Shown here piece by piece: positions 12,801-27,800 of a DNA stretch of 64,000 nt. Numbering within the stretch: position 1 is the stretch's first letter; every line of letters begins with the position of its first letter. Below the pieces are notes generated by a model that saw nothing but the letters and a program-made list of their open reading frames with translations, did no database searches and was not told the DNA's origin. The translations under genes and the position numbers were made by a program. Source of the DNA: Apostichopus japonicus (lineage: Eukaryota > Echinodermata > Holothuroidea > Aspidochirotida > Stichopodidae); assembly GCF_037975245.1 (NCBI RefSeq), contig NC_092582.1, positions 13,142,077-13,206,076 on the forward strand, read 5' to 3'.

Positions 12801-15800
12801 CTGATGCGTGCCTACCGGTAGGAGGAGGAAGTCCTTCTTGAAGAGGACAAGAAGTGTATGTTATCACATAATTTTACCTTACAATTTACTAGTAAGTCGA
12901 TCAGAGTGGAAAATGATGGGCGGGAATTACTGGAGGGTAAGCGAGAACCCATAAAGATATTTAGGTAGAAACTGGTCCAAAAAACCGTCCTGCCTGAAAG
13001 TAACTAGACAATTGCAATCAAACTCCCATGTACTCTGTTCTATTGTAGACAGAGAACGGGGAAATTAGATGAACAAGTGAGAATAAGGTGTGAGCAGAGC
13101 AACTTTACTGGGGTGAAGGAGCAGCTGAACAATTTTGATCGAAAGGGGAATATTGTTAGGAAATTAGGATTGCAGGGAGAGTGTACTCACAGTGCAATCA
13201 TTGCCCTCTTTGCATTCAAATTTGTCTAGTTACTTTTTGGCGGTACTGGTGGTCTGTTATTGCATAAGGGATGAAAAGGTGTCTGTACTTGTTGGTTCTG
13301 AGACACTGGATATCTGCTATTCAACAAGTAATTAGAAAGAGGCTAAGCTGCAGTCGACCAGCATTTGACACTGACAGTATGCCTACGTATATCATACTGT
13401 CGTACTGTACACTGACTGTACAGTACATACTACATAGGCATAGTACTCCATATGTACAGTGTGTGTGTGCAAATCACGAACGACAACCCTGTCGTTGTTG
13501 AGGAAAAAGTTAAGAGGAACTGCTGCCTGCTCTCTGTATGTTGAACTGATCGATTTTGCATGCTATGAGTTGACCCCAATTAACCCGTCAATTACAATGT
13601 TAATTACAAAGTCAATTACAATGTTATTCCAACGTGGGGATATTTGTGCTAACTGCTCATGTAATTCCATAAATCACTGTTCAAAGGCTATTTGTCGGGC
13701 CGACAAATAAACTTCCAATCCGAGTTATAATAAATTATCTCAGGCAAATGGGACAGAGAGTGGTGATGATTGGGTTGTTTAGAATCCTTGGCTCATGAGG
13801 ATTAGAAATGGGATGGGTGAAATTCACATACAAGCAACTTCGTTTTTTGCCAGTCCAGAGCAAAGTCGGCAAGGATCTTTAACATGGAAATCCCAGTTAC
13901 TAGCCAGAAATAAAAAGTGTAGCCGATAAAACCACAAGTATAATGTTGTTGCTCTTCATCATGGGTTTCACAGCAGTTGGAACTACCGACAACAGAATAT
14001 GGTTATTGGGGACAGGGTTCATAGAGAATCTTGACTTCATGCCCCCTATCTCATGATTTCAGTGACGAATGATACTGATTCATTTCCCCGTTGGAATAGC
14101 ACAGGGGGGTATAGATTTGGTGTTCATTTGGTTCATTCGGTGACGTCATAGCCTCATAATTATGAATATTTGGCTCTATTTTGGGAATGACATCTCTGGG
14201 ATATTCACAGTTTGAAATCAATTTTCTCAACAACGGTACCTCCCATTTTCTTAAAAATGGTACCGTTGGAAAGGGAAAAAGCTACTCTGTTTGCACACAT
14301 AATGGAATGGCCATGTTATGCGGTCTTTAACGTTGAGCCTCGGTGGACTCCGGCAGTGACGGCAGATGCATCTATGGTTCTCGCGGTACATTCTCCTGGG
14401 TCAGGTTGCCCTCGTACAGATCCTTTATCAGCTGGATGTACTGCTTTCTCTTTTGGGCATTTCAATACTTCGCTTTGGGGCACTCTCTCCACATCTATGA
14501 AGATACGCTGCAGCTGTCGTTGGCCTTCTCTGTATTTTTCCATCAGTTGCCGCAATGCAAAGACACATACATACATTGTACCATGGTGGTAGTAACCTCT
14601 CACAACATTGCTCATTGTCTGATTATGACTGCTGCCTTATAACACTTGAAAATGTAGTGATACAGAACTTTATTTTCCAATCTTAGGTTTTATTGGCAGA
14701 CCTGGAGTATTCTGTCGCTCTGATGGCTCTACCGTACATCTTCGACGAGAAGCCTGGGTTCTTGTATGTTTCGGACAAGAAGGTAAGTTCCTCTTGTATA
14801 TGGTCATTTTCACAGTAAAGGGTGTAAATTGACGCACTCTGACACCAAAGTTTCAACATGATTTGTCATGAACATTTCCACCAGAATCATGTACATAAAT
14901 ATCTTAATTATCGGGAAAACTACTTATGAAGCTTAAACTACATCATAAAGTATGAAAATAGTTGTGAATGTCCTGACAAGCTATCATGTGGCAAAGTGTC
15001 CATGAATTGAGTCGCTTCATGAGGCCACTACTGACAAAAGGTCTTAAAACGCAAAGTTACACCATTTACTGTGAAAATGACCATTAGTCCAGGAGCAGAT
15101 AGGTTGTTGCTGCTGTTTAACATTTAAGGTGTGCCTGTATTCAATTGATTATGTCATTTTGGAACTCTCAGTTCTTCAGGAGTGATCAAAGATTGTCTAT
15201 TGTAAGTATAAGGCTCGTATCTTCAGGATGCCAAGGAGGGCTGTATCTGGCATTGTGAGGCTTGACCCCAGCCAACTAAAGGACCTGACAATGGTCAATG
15301 ATTATACAGTATAGCTTGAGTACCCGCTCTGGGAGCTGGTAGCGAATGTATTCCTGGAACACCCATGGTCAGACTCCTTGTGTTCTAGAGATAGCAGAAG
15401 AGTGCATCACTGAGCTCCCAACAGCCCGGCAGTTAGGGAGTATCCTGTGATCGGGTATGCGAAGTGAAACACCCCCCCCCCCCTCAGAGGTCTGGACCCC
15501 GATCTATGGTCTGACTTCTCACACGGAGGCCGCCGTTACTAACAATGTGCTCTACCCTTGTAATACATACAGTGTAGACACTGGAATTTGAACAGAAAAG
15601 GGCAAAAACACAGTATATGGGGAAATGTAATCACTACCATTAGAAAATACACATTGACACGGATCGACAGTGTCAGTATTCACTTTAGCCGTGCAGTTGC
15701 GTTCAAAATCCCAAACAGTCCTGCCTTTAGATGTGAATCAGCCGCTTGGTTTTCACTTGTATATTGTTTTTTTTTACTAACTCTGCCGAGTGCCGATACC

Positions 15801-18800
15801 TGCAAAATGTTCACATATGTTTGGCACAAAATTGCCTGCAGCTATTGAAAAAAAATAGTACCACCATAACTCTGACACATCAGACAGTCCCAGAGTTAAC
15901 AATGGAATTTTTGTGGTCAACCATATGTCAATGTACTCTAATTGTTATCTATCATTTCCTTTTTCAGGAGTTAGTGTCGCCAACACCAGTTTTAGTGCTA
16001 CAGTGTAGTACCATCAAACCTGATGCCATCTCTGTATGGGCCAAAGGATGACAAGTCTGTCAAGGGATTTCCAGCATCTGGTATGGAGTGGTACTCTTGA
16101 TGGCCGTGTACTATGTGCATGGGATCGAGTACCCCCCAGAGGCAGCCAACACTCTGGGATTCCTACAACGTTACATGATGAGTATCAAGAAAGAAGATGA
16201 GGGGCCAAAAATACCAACTCCAATACTGCGACTGCTTTCTGCATTGATCTGAATCAAATTTCCACAGCACAATGCATATTCCATATGACTGTGACTTTTG
16301 CAGGGGTACTCGTCAAAGGCATTTTTTCTCACTGCAGAAGCTTTGTCGACACCTCGAAATAGCTCATGCACATCAACCCAATATCGCAAAATGGGATCTT
16401 ACAGAAAACATATCCGTCGTTGCCACAATGCTCGGCATTCACAAGAACCTGAAGCTGAGGAGCATAATGATTGCTTTGTGGTTGAGTTGCTTCATGAAGA
16501 GGAAATCCCATTTATTTGTTGAAATCAAGTATATCTTATATTCTTGTAATATGTGGCTTATTTGCAGCTGCATAATGATGGCAGAAGCATTTGTAGAACA
16601 TTACATTGCCTATAAAGTCAGAAGAACCACTGAGTAGTTAACCTTTTCACCAGGTGAAGAGTATGATTACCATGCTCTGGATACCATATAGGAATGCTGG
16701 AAATATGTACATTCCATTGAGGTATAAGGTAACTGCTACAAGATAAGCCAGAACAACATACATCAAAGCTTTCAGTGTTGGTTCACAAAAATTGTAGGTG
16801 GGATTGTAATATCACACTGAATCGCAATATACTAGTCGAATTAGCAGGGATGAGTAAATGACCACTACACAGCTTATAGTAAATGTAGGAGAAGTCTTTG
16901 AGAACACATTGTTTCACCTGATTAATTTCACTTACATGCACTTGCATGTTTGAATATTTTGTGGTGTGGTGCAGTTGTTATTGAGTTATTCTTTAGTTTG
17001 TATTTCATGATTGTGCATGTACAAAGCATACAGCATTTGGCATAATCCCAACATTGCATTCCTCAGAGAACTGTTAAGTGATTGAATAATTCCACATTGT
17101 ATATCAGCTCATTCTACAATTTTTGGATGTAAATCACAAAGCTGTTGTGATATGACGAAAGGTAATGTCTTTTTATTGTATTTCAGCATTTTGAATCTAA
17201 TTGATATTTCATGCAATAGATAATTGACAAGATTTGTTTGTTTCGTGGTTTGCTGAATTTTAAAGTGAATAAAGTTATTTGCAAGTTGACAGAACATCAT
17301 CAGACTTCTGACATTATTGTAAGCAAAAATTGTACACATCTCACAATAGCTGCAACTTAATACTATTTTCTGGTCTTCATGGCTTCTGTGAACAGTAAAA
17401 AGTAAGAACCTTCCAAAGAACTTGTGAGAACCATTTCAAAGGGGTTCCCCTGAGAGCCATATTTGAAAAGGTTCTCGGTAGAACCTTAAGGGTTCTGCAC
17501 ACAGCTACAAATTGAAAGAACCTTTTATGGTTCTGGTGAGAACCATTTCAAAGGGGTTCTCAAAAGAACCTTAGTCATAAAAGTTCTTGATAGAACCTTA
17601 GGGGTTCTGCATACGGGACAAAATGAAAGAACCTTTTATGGTTCTTTCGTGAACCATTCAAAGGGGTTCTCAAAAGAACCTTAGTCATAAAAGTTCTTGA
17701 TAGAACCTTAGGGGTTCTGCATACGGGACAAAATGAAAGAACCTTTTATGGTTCTTTCGAGAACCATTTCGTAGGGTTCTTATTAGAACCATCATGAAAA
17801 GGGTTCTCGTTAAGAACCATTGAAGGTTCTGCATACGGGACAAGTCCAAGAACCAGTTTTGGTTCTATGTGGAACCATATTTTCTTAGAGTGTAGGCTTA
17901 TCAAAGCCGCAAGCTGAACGAAGTCAGTCTCCTACATTCATATTTAACGTCCATAATTATGAATTGTTAATTGTCAACCACTCTGTAACTGGACGACATA
18001 CATTAATCTTGAAGTGACTCGAACCGGGGACCTTATGATTGGAAGGCACCGGCGTTAACCACTGAGCTAACACTCCACAATGTTGTAGCCAGGGGGTTCC
18101 CATGGATACAAAAGTACAAATTTCTAAACCAGTCCTTGAGCCCAAAAGATGCCCTATACATTTCACCACACCAAGTTCCGCTCCCCCACCTACGAGAACA
18201 CAAATATCGGCGCACGTATAGTTAGTATAACTGGCGCATCAAATATGCAGAGCAATGCTTAGCCTAGGTTACATAGCCTAAATAAGGGTACATATACATA
18301 AATCTAAGCGGAATGCTCGTATTGCTATCAAGTGGTAGAAGTTTAGTTATTCTGATCACGATCACGGGAAGCCAAGTTAAAGTTATATATTTGTAGAAAT
18401 GAAACGCAACAGCGTATCAATTATGAAGGAGATACAACTTATTATAGTCAGCATTAAACAAATAGGATTCCGTTAGTACGACCATCCCTGCAGAGGTGGA
18501 GAAATTCATACCTCATGTAATTACCTGTCTCACGAGGCGGATTAAACATTTTTTTATAAAGGTCGGGTGAAGAGATAGATGATCGTTGAAGCCGACCCAT
18601 TCCCACCTCCCTGACCCCCCTCCCCCACCCATATGCTGCTTTCATCCTGCCCAGAAAATAAAAGAATGACATTTCTGACTTCAAATGGTGTAATCTGATA
18701 CATATTTAGACCATAAATGAAACGTTGCAGTGTATGCACAAAAGGAACCCTTCATTTCATTTTTTTGTGGTGTGAGATTGGGAGGGGAAAGGAGCACATC

Positions 18801-21800
18801 CATACCAGATTCTCTCATTTAAATCAATACAATTTTCAATTGGGTTAACGTAAACCAAGCTTTACTTTCATTTGACATTAAGCGTTGACAGTCCATACAT
18901 ATTTCATTGAAATCCAATGCAACGGTTGCTTATATTTGATAGTCATCCAATATGGATGAATCGTATGCAGTTCAATTGCGATAACTTACTAAAGTGAAAC
19001 GGAACGTTAAAAAGAAGAACACTTTAATGCAATTGCTTGCGCATGGGTATAAAGTATATCATACGTTAGCAGACTTTCGAGCGCTTAGTATAAAGTATTT
19101 GGATTCATATGCTTTCATATAGATAACATTACACGAAAAATTTAAAAGCACACTTTTATACAGAGGATAATCATGTAATGAACGTTTTCAAGCTAAGATT
19201 GAAGTCCATTCTTCGTCATACATTAGGTTTGATAGCGGTTTCAAACATGTCTTTTGAGAAACGTATATACGAATATTAACTCCAGTTGGCGCTCCAGAGA
19301 AAGTCAGCTGGCCCCTTCCTCGTTGTAGTTCTTTATTCATATTTTTTTTGTATACGCTTCCAATATGAACAATTATTTGCTTACCTCTACTTTACACCTA
19401 ATCTACATACAGCGCTAAAAATCCCCCTCCCACCCCCCCCCCCCCCCGTCACTATAGTCTCCAGTTTGCATGCAATTGTCGTGTGACGGTTAAATAGTAT
19501 ACAAATAATGAATGGTTATGAGTGCAATAGTGCAAATATTTCATGAGTTGAAAGATGGAATATTCCATTCAACGAGGCGCAGCCGAGTTGAATGGAACAA
19601 ATTACATCTTTCAAAGAATGAAATATATTTGCCCTATTGCACGAATGGAAACCATTCATTATTTGTTTTATACAACACCTTCAAATTTGGATATAATTGG
19701 ATGTAAAATGCACTCATGCAACATATTGTTTTGAACAGACAGGTTTCTTTGCTCTCTTACCATTGAAAAAAGTGCTACCAACAAAGTATAACGCATGGTT
19801 CTATCATCATAGCGTGCAATAGAGCGGATTTTGCATGCAATCGACGAGCAATTGACCAATCAAATGACCGGAATATAATTAGGTGTTGTATAATACGTTA
19901 TACCATGGAGTCGTATCCAGCTTGCAAGATTTGGGATCTTGCCCTGCTGAAAATGTATAGTTTTTTAATTTTTTTTATAGACGCTATATGGTGAACCATG
20001 TATAGATATTTTACTTTATTTCGGAGCGTCTACTTTTTTCAAGAATATATTGTCGACTGTTTTCTACCTTTCGACTTGTTTCGACGTCGTTCTAGTTTAT
20101 TCTCATGATTTTTGGCTTTCTTCTAATTTTGAGATAAGACACGAAGACGTAATTTCGAGCAAAGTTTTATCGAAAATGATGCTACACTATGTTGTGAAAT
20201 TGTGTCTCTTGTTGTCAAATTTACACTAAACAACTACATGACAGTTAAATTTAAATTTCGAGAAAATTGTCGAAAGTCTGCCAGACTTTGAAATGAAATT
20301 TATTGCTTGCCTGGGACTCATTTTGATAATGCAAACTGTATTCAGCGGAATGATGCAGCCATTACCGTGGGTTGTCTAGATGGCAAAATGGGGGAACTTG
20401 GGCGTGGAAATAACATAGTCTTGCCCACACGTTATTCGAGAGTGCCGCCGGGTTAGGTTAACAAAACCTAGACCGTTTTAGTGGCAAATGTGAATTCACG
20501 CCTGTGAATGGTACGTCAGCCCCCCCCCCCACCCTCACGCTATATTTCTAGTAGAACATGCGTGGCTGCGCCAGTGGTGAAGTGTATATCTAGGCTTAAT
20601 GCAGATATATTTCTTCGTAATGTATGATATGCTATTTTCTCGATAGTTGAACATGTGTTGACATGTGGTACTGGCGCAACACACATGCTGAGCGCCCGCT
20701 AATGCGTACTTTACTTGTTTGCGGCATGGGTGTTTTGTGTAGGCGTAGAGGGGTGGGGAGGGGTGTGGAGGGATACAGGTAGCTGGCGAAAGAAATCTTG
20801 CCCGAAAAACTACTTGCATGGAATGTTCAATAGATAAATTGATTAAGAAATTCTTCGCAATATAGTTAGAAATTTGTAACATCACAGGCTAGATGTTCAT
20901 AACTTAACGTACGGTAGCCTTGATTCGGTAGTCTAACCTCCTATCGAGCACACACGAAATATTTAACTTGATTAAGTTTGGCCCAGTCTATCCAACCTAA
21001 CTACATAATGGAGTATTGTTATACAGACACGGCTCTTGAGGTTTTCCTCAGTTGACACGAATTAACAAATAACATGTTCTTTATACAAAGGATGTTGTTC
21101 ATTGCGTCACAAGTAATATGTTTCAATTTTGCATCAGTCAATCTAGCATTTTTTTTGCCTTGTTAACATGTTCAATGTCTATACGGTTTGAGTCACCGAC
21201 ATTGTATCTAAATTTGCTCGAAAGCTAAACAACATGGTAACCCATTCTCAAACCTCTCCACACAAATTTACTGCAACCCGCAAATCCTTCATTCTCCGAG
21301 TCATGCAATATAATTGCCTAATTTCATCCTCCTAGTACTCTAGGAAAGAGTTTCAAGGGTCAGTGACCGTATACCCACTGAGAACAGCAAACTTTGATGA
21401 AATCTTAACAAATGTTTAGCATGCATGCTAATAAAATAAGGCCCGGTAAATTCTGACAATGTATAGCCACTATTTGCGATATGGTAAAGTACATTACAGC
21501 TCTCCTCCGAGCGGTTCCTAATGCAGTCTTATCTTGTGGGCAGTTAGTGTTCCGCTAGAGCGAGTCTCAAAACCAACTCCACCCTTTCATACAAAGAAAA
21601 CCTGTGGTAGTCAGTTTGATGAACAAAAAGGATGCAAAAGTACTTCAAAACGCTGAGGATGAGATTAGAGAAGAAGAAGAAGCCACGCCAAAAGAACAGA
21701 TTACACGAATTATGCAAACCAACCCTACATAGGAATACACGTTTTTCCTGCATGTATATATGTGAACTGTTTGACTTATACTCCAAAGGGCGTTGAGTAT

Positions 21801-24800
21801 ACAATGTAATTCGAAGGTTGACACAATTTGCTAAATATACCAGAAAGTCTGAGAAAGGTGTATGTACGTGATATCGTGGACTATTACATATAGATCCATA
21901 TTGCCTCATACAAATGATATACGACCTACGTCCAAAAGAAGGGCGGGAGGGGTTTGGGGTAGGGGATAGGGGCGGGGGTGGGGTATGACGGGCATTCATT
22001 TAAACGTAGGCCTACAAGTGAGGGATGGAGTGGGATCTAACATAATTCTCCCTATATCACTGTGTAACTGTTCCGCTGGTTAGTTTGTACATATAATACA
22101 GAGTTATTTTTTCACCATTTTTTTTTTTTTACCCACAGAGGCCGGTTGTACGAAGAGTCAGGTTGAAGAAATATCAGGTATGGTTTCGAATTGCATTTAA
22201 ACTTGTTTCCTATGATATAGTATTAAACTTTCCAGAAACTCTCCAAATTAGTACTCCATGTCATGATAACATTTTTGCAACGCCATGTATGCAGTATGCC
22301 AGGGTTCCATCTGAGCGAGGGTGGGGGGGGGGGGTGTGGCACAATGTTCAATGGGCGTGGGCATGTATAACTTTGATTTGATGGGTCAAACCGTAAAGTA
22401 AACTCAAAACTTTTCGCCAGATGGAGTCTCTGACATTGTGCATTCCTTGGCCAAAAATGTCAGTGTTGAATTCATTTAAAGAAAAAACTTTCCTCATAAC
22501 TCAACAACAGCGCACTTTTTACGCACCGTGCATTTTTTTTTGCAACTTAATGGCCCTTTCAGTTCTTACTTCATAGGCATTTCTTATACGCGACCTGAAG
22601 TTTGAGATTTTTCACTTAGGTGGCGGGAGGGTGGGACATGTGTCCGATGTTCCCAGCTGTGTGATTGGTGATGATGATGTGAGTGGGTAACACTATTACA
22701 AACAAAATTGTCAAAAAAATCTGTCGCTCAGAACAGCTTTTTCATCTCCTGTTAATTTCATGTGGGATGGTATATGTTATATGTATATATATGGTGTTCG
22801 CAAGAGCCGATGTTCCAACTTAAATGGAACTATAGAACATATACCCAATAAACCGGATTTTGTGTGTGAGTATGCTACACAGGGGGGTTGGGGGGCATCT
22901 GTGGTTTCCTTTTATTTCTGATGAATAAAAGTTTTTGGGAATATCTAACTAGGCTTGATATACAGCTTTATATCTTTTGAATCTCCACCGGCATATATGT
23001 TAATTATATATGTTTATATGAAGGAGATCATTTTCCAAAACATACTTAGTTCGTGATCCTTCCACGTACAACACAGATACCTGGGCGTGATGTGATGTAT
23101 CCTGGGTCATGTTTAGACTATAATTAGGTCCATTAAAAACGAAAGGTGTTTATGTGGGATTGAAAAAAAAATGATAATAACATTTAAACTTTGTTGTCGT
23201 CGCCCAGTCACTATCCGGTATAGGGTTTAAGTAATATGTACAAACGTCACGTTTGTACTGCAAACTGCACATACGTGTTATTGTTGCAACAAATCGGTAT
23301 TTGCCCGTGAAATAGGCCTAACCTATACGTTTAGTCCACCAAAAATTGTACCAGAAACGATCAAAGTCGGTTTAACTTCAAAGTTTCTAGATATTCAAAT
23401 AATATATGATTTGAAATTTGTTGGTTGCAAAAGTTCAGCACTATAGGTAGTTTAACAGCGACTTGGATGAACTATGTAAAAAGGACTATACTCATAGCTG
23501 GCAAGCATGATTATATCATTCCAAACTCAGACGATAAACGATGACAAAATATCGTCGAAAGGTCAACTTTTCGACAACTCATGATGACAGAAAGTTCGAT
23601 TTTCAAGGAAAACACCTGTATACATGTCCTTGAAAAAGCAATGTGTCATGTAACGCGTGGGAGTTCTGAGCAACCACTTCAAATGCGATGAAACTATAGT
23701 TTCAGTAATACATTGATTGCTGTACCCCGTTTGCAATTGTATCTGTGTAAGTCATAATTTGCAACTTTAACTTTTTTTTTAAATCCCCAGCTTTTGCATT
23801 GACTAAATCAATGATATTTCGATATTAACATTGCATCACAACAGGGCTTGTTCATTGGTTTGACTATAGTGACATGACCGGTTTTCACTTTACAGAATGA
23901 AGATCATCATTGTTGAAAATTTCTCAGTTTCGCAAAAGTCGAGCAGAATCGTACGAATCACTTACTTACTGATAGTTTCAATACTTCGGAGACTATATGT
24001 TAGGCTGTCTAACCCATTATATGCCAGGCATATTGGGCAAAACAATAGAGGCTATTGACCACGTGAGTACGTGACCGTTTAAATCTTACATGAATTACCG
24101 GCTTCGGCTATGTTATTATTTATCAAAATGTGTTAGTTGCAAATTTGTTAACTTGGTTGACCTTTGTTAGTTGACCTTGATCTTGACCTTATGAGGTCAC
24201 AGAAGCCCGATATTTTATGTCCAGGCACGTATATCCAAGTTTTAAGTTCAATGGCCGTATGGTTTAGGAGTAGGTTTCGAAACGCTTGTTGCACAAACTT
24301 TGCCAAGTTTGACATTTAACCTCATTTGATCATGTGACCTTTGCCGTTTTACATCAATGCGCTGTAAACCTACAGAACAGGCTGATATCCCACATGAGTT
24401 TGCTGTTTTGGTTATTTGACACTTGGCCTCTGAATTTTGACCGTATGACGTCATAACACACGGGACATTACATCTACTACCACAGCACATATACCAACCA
24501 TGACAGTGCAGTATATCAACATTGTGGTTTGGAGGAGTCTTGGCATTGTCTTGAGCGTATATATACTCAAATACATACTCACGCCGACACACATTTAACT
24601 TACGCGATACGTCACCTAGTACCTGGCCACAATGTAACTCCCACCACCTATTATATTGCCATGATGAACCTAGTATATATAATTTTGCCACATAAAACGT
24701 CTGCGGATGAGCTCAAAATCTAGTTATGGCGCATGCAGTTTCATCTACAGAGTGGTACGTAGATCGAAAACACATCTTGTCAATGACTTTGCACACATTC

Positions 24801-27800
24801 CAAATCGGTGAAAATCTGAAAATTAGCGTTTCAAAATATCAGTTATCATTCGAAAGAACTGTCAATACATGTTTGTTAATTTTTTGTGACCTTAAAGCAG
24901 GTGTCATTCAAAATCATAGAAATTGGTACATCAATTTCTATATGCAAAACGGATATGCGCTACGTGTCAGTCGAAAAGATGTTATGTCCTGTGTACACGT
25001 CCGTATTCATCTGTACGCATGATTTTCAGTATACTGTATCCGATCGGTTGATCATGATCCGGAATAAGCGCGGCGTCGATATACTACCAAAAATAAAGAT
25101 GGAATATCTTAGTTACTACTATACTACTACTAGAAGTAGAAGTACTACAAGTAGAAGTACTACTAGTGCAGATAGCTGACCAGTTCTGTGATAAATATGG
25201 TAGCAGCCTACAACCTTCACAATATTTTCGTCATATTGCCCGAATAGTTAACCTTAGCCTAACGTCAGCATGTAGTTTAAGCAAGTACTCAACGGATGCG
25301 ACTCAATATCTAACGTTATTCAACTGTCAGACTAGATGTATATAAATGTGCATAGTCTATATGATATAGTGTATACCGTTAGGCTGCCATACGTTGAGAG
25401 TTCATGTGATGGCTAGGTTAGACATTGGTTAACTGAATCTGAATGGGTTAAGTCGGCAAAAATCGTACAAGAGGACATAAACGCCAACCGAGTTATACTA
25501 TAGACATAGTCGTAGGCTACTGAGTGAGAGTCCAAGTCAAGATTATGTAATATCAGTTAAGACTGCATTATTCTGCATCAGGTATCGGAACATGGAAACT
25601 ACACGATAATCAGGAGATTTGAATTGACTGCCTTGTGGCATCTTATTAATCTTACTTCTTATGGGACAAAAGCAATTTGGTTCTTGGTGCAGTACAATTT
25701 ACTGTTGGGTGTATAATGAATGCCCCACAGCAGGGTATGTATTCCAACAAAATTTAATGTGAATACTGATCCTGTTTCATGCTTTATTATCACTCTGATT
25801 GGCTAAGTAACTGCTGGACAAATAATGGAAAGTTTAATATCTAATCAACCACTTGATTTTCGAAAGGCAATGGGTGGTGACAATTCATTTACAATTTTAT
25901 ATTTTCATTTCCATAGCTGAACCTTTACAGGCTACTGACATTTCATTTGTAAAAACGTCCATAACACTACAGAACATAACAAGCAGTTGTTGTACAGTAT
26001 GAACTTCGCTCAACTATCCAGGAACTCCCAAAAAATGTATTCCATAAATTAATTATTATAAAGAGGATTCCGAAAATGAAAATTGATCTGTCAGCTTCCT
26101 ATCCATGAAAGTTTTCTTTGAAGAAATTGGTAACCTAGTGCCAAAATTTGCCTGCAAACTGGAAACATTTCAATGAAGATAGTGAAAAACATTCTCAAAC
26201 ACAAATCTTTTCCTTCCTGGTATTCCTGCACTGATTCTGTAACATATCAGAATGGACAAAACTGAATTCATGAGAATGACATCATAGCTTTAATCAAGAT
26301 AAAATTCATCCTGAACTTACAATATGTCATATGGCTTATTATGTTCTTTCTTGCCATGACACCATCAAATGTTGATTCTGTTGTGTTGATGACACAAAAC
26401 ACTGTTTAAATAGTTGAAAACATATCCAATTCTATCACTTTTAGTTTTGCTCAGGAATGATAGGTAATGAGTTATGGTACAAGAATTAATTTGGGTTTTA
26501 CAATGTCTGGATTATTAAATTTAAAAAAAATGTATATGAACAAATTGAAAATATACATTGCTTTCTGTTGAGCAACAAAATAAATTTCCTCTGAACCTCA
26601 CATAGGTACTATTAAAAATGTTGCAGTTGTTGATATTCCTTGTGAGGTATTTTACATAGAATCATTTGATTGTGAAAAGCAAAGGAATCTAAAGGCATTT
26701 AATCTAAGGCATTCAACTAAACAATCCTAGTAAAATGTTACTTAGCTTGAGGAACGTACAGATTTCACACAACTTGTGGTCTGGCTCATGTCATCTCATC
26801 ACATGTACAGACCAGTAGTGTTGGTGTTGGAAAGGCCTTTCTAATCTTATCACAGCAGTTTCACAAAGAAAATGGGGTGTGAGGGGGGGGGGGCTAGGGG
26901 AATCCCAATTGATATTATTTAAGAACCATCCTATGTCTCAAAAGGAACCATTTCATCCAAACAAAGAATGCCCTGTTAAGTTACCCTCTTATTCACACTT
27001 ACTGGTTCGCTGATTAGGCCTACAATAAGGGCCCATATAATGTTCTCATCAAGGAAGTGGAAATTACCAAGCTACAAGACCTGCACATCATCAACACAGA
27101 AAGTAAACTCTATAAGACATATATACAGTATACACCCTTCCATGGGTCAAAAATGGTCTCCACATATAATTCAAGTCTGCAAAGGAATGTTTTTTTTTTT
27201 CTTTCTCTTTCTGTGAGCTGACACCCCCACAGAAGCATGAAAGATGGAAATGTAAGAAAGCTCATAATAATAATTTGGTAGCTTTTTTTTTTCTACGACG
27301 ATCAAGCGCCCACAAATATGTGGGAGAAGGCCGCAAGGGCTTAATGTGTTACAAATATCTCATCTGATGGCTTCCAAATCAACAGTTTAACTAAAATTTG
27401 GAATGTTTTCAATTTAGAAAATAATTTTCAGATGGTAAAATCTTAGATTGCTCTTGGATGGAAAACCCACCTTAATATAACTTCATTGGGGATCAAACCC
27501 CGAAACCCCCCTCCCCCTCCCCGATTGCTGAGCCTCATTGCTTCAAATTCCACCTCCTTTATCCACTTGGCCACATAATAGCATATTAATAATAATATTC
27601 ATAATAATATTATTAATAGTAATAACGAGGTGCTTGACATAGCGCAGAAATATAAAAACTCCTGTCCTGACATGATTTTATATAGTCTGATTACTCAAGG
27701 ACTTTTCAAATCTCTCTCAGCCCGAAATTCCTGGATGGTTTTCTTAAATGGAGATATTTATTTGAATGTTTGTCTTCCTTAGAATTAGTAAACTAAACCC

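Larger units (their letters stand above)
9631..17892. mobile_element. 8.26-kb DNA transposon, CACT ends with GGTTCT subterminal arrays
   Basis: The ends are exact inverted repeats: CACTCTAAGAAAA at 9631 and its reverse complement ending at 17892, each flanked by TA. The first 180 bases and the last 490 bases are dense in GGTTCT/AGAACC words in both orientations. The right array contains two near-identical copies of a unit of about 110 bp (17557 and 17665) carrying the phrase GCATACGGGACAAAATGAAA. CACT-starting ends, a 2-3 bp target duplication and subterminal transposase-binding arrays are the profile of CACTA (CMC/EnSpm) elements, though a TA duplication also fits other superfamilies. Inside lie pieces of a decayed SAMD3-like gene (12681-16252). 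I did not find a transposase catalytic domain. Confidence 0.75.

Noticed and set aside
12568-12867. Minus-strand open frame of 99 residues
   Set aside because: Antisense shadow of the SAMD3-like piece at 12681.
14212-14642. Overlapping open frames on both strands inside the transposon
   Set aside because: No recognisable domain and no fitting splice sites. The region may hold another decayed piece of the element's gene, but I cannot show it.
18011-18076. A working tRNA-Gly(TCC) gene on the minus strand
   Set aside because: D, anticodon and T stems have several mismatches and the acceptor stem does not close; called as a SINE instead.
21544-21999. Minus-strand open frame of 151 residues
   Set aside because: Pro-rich start from a G-rich tract, Phe-rich end, no splice or domain support.
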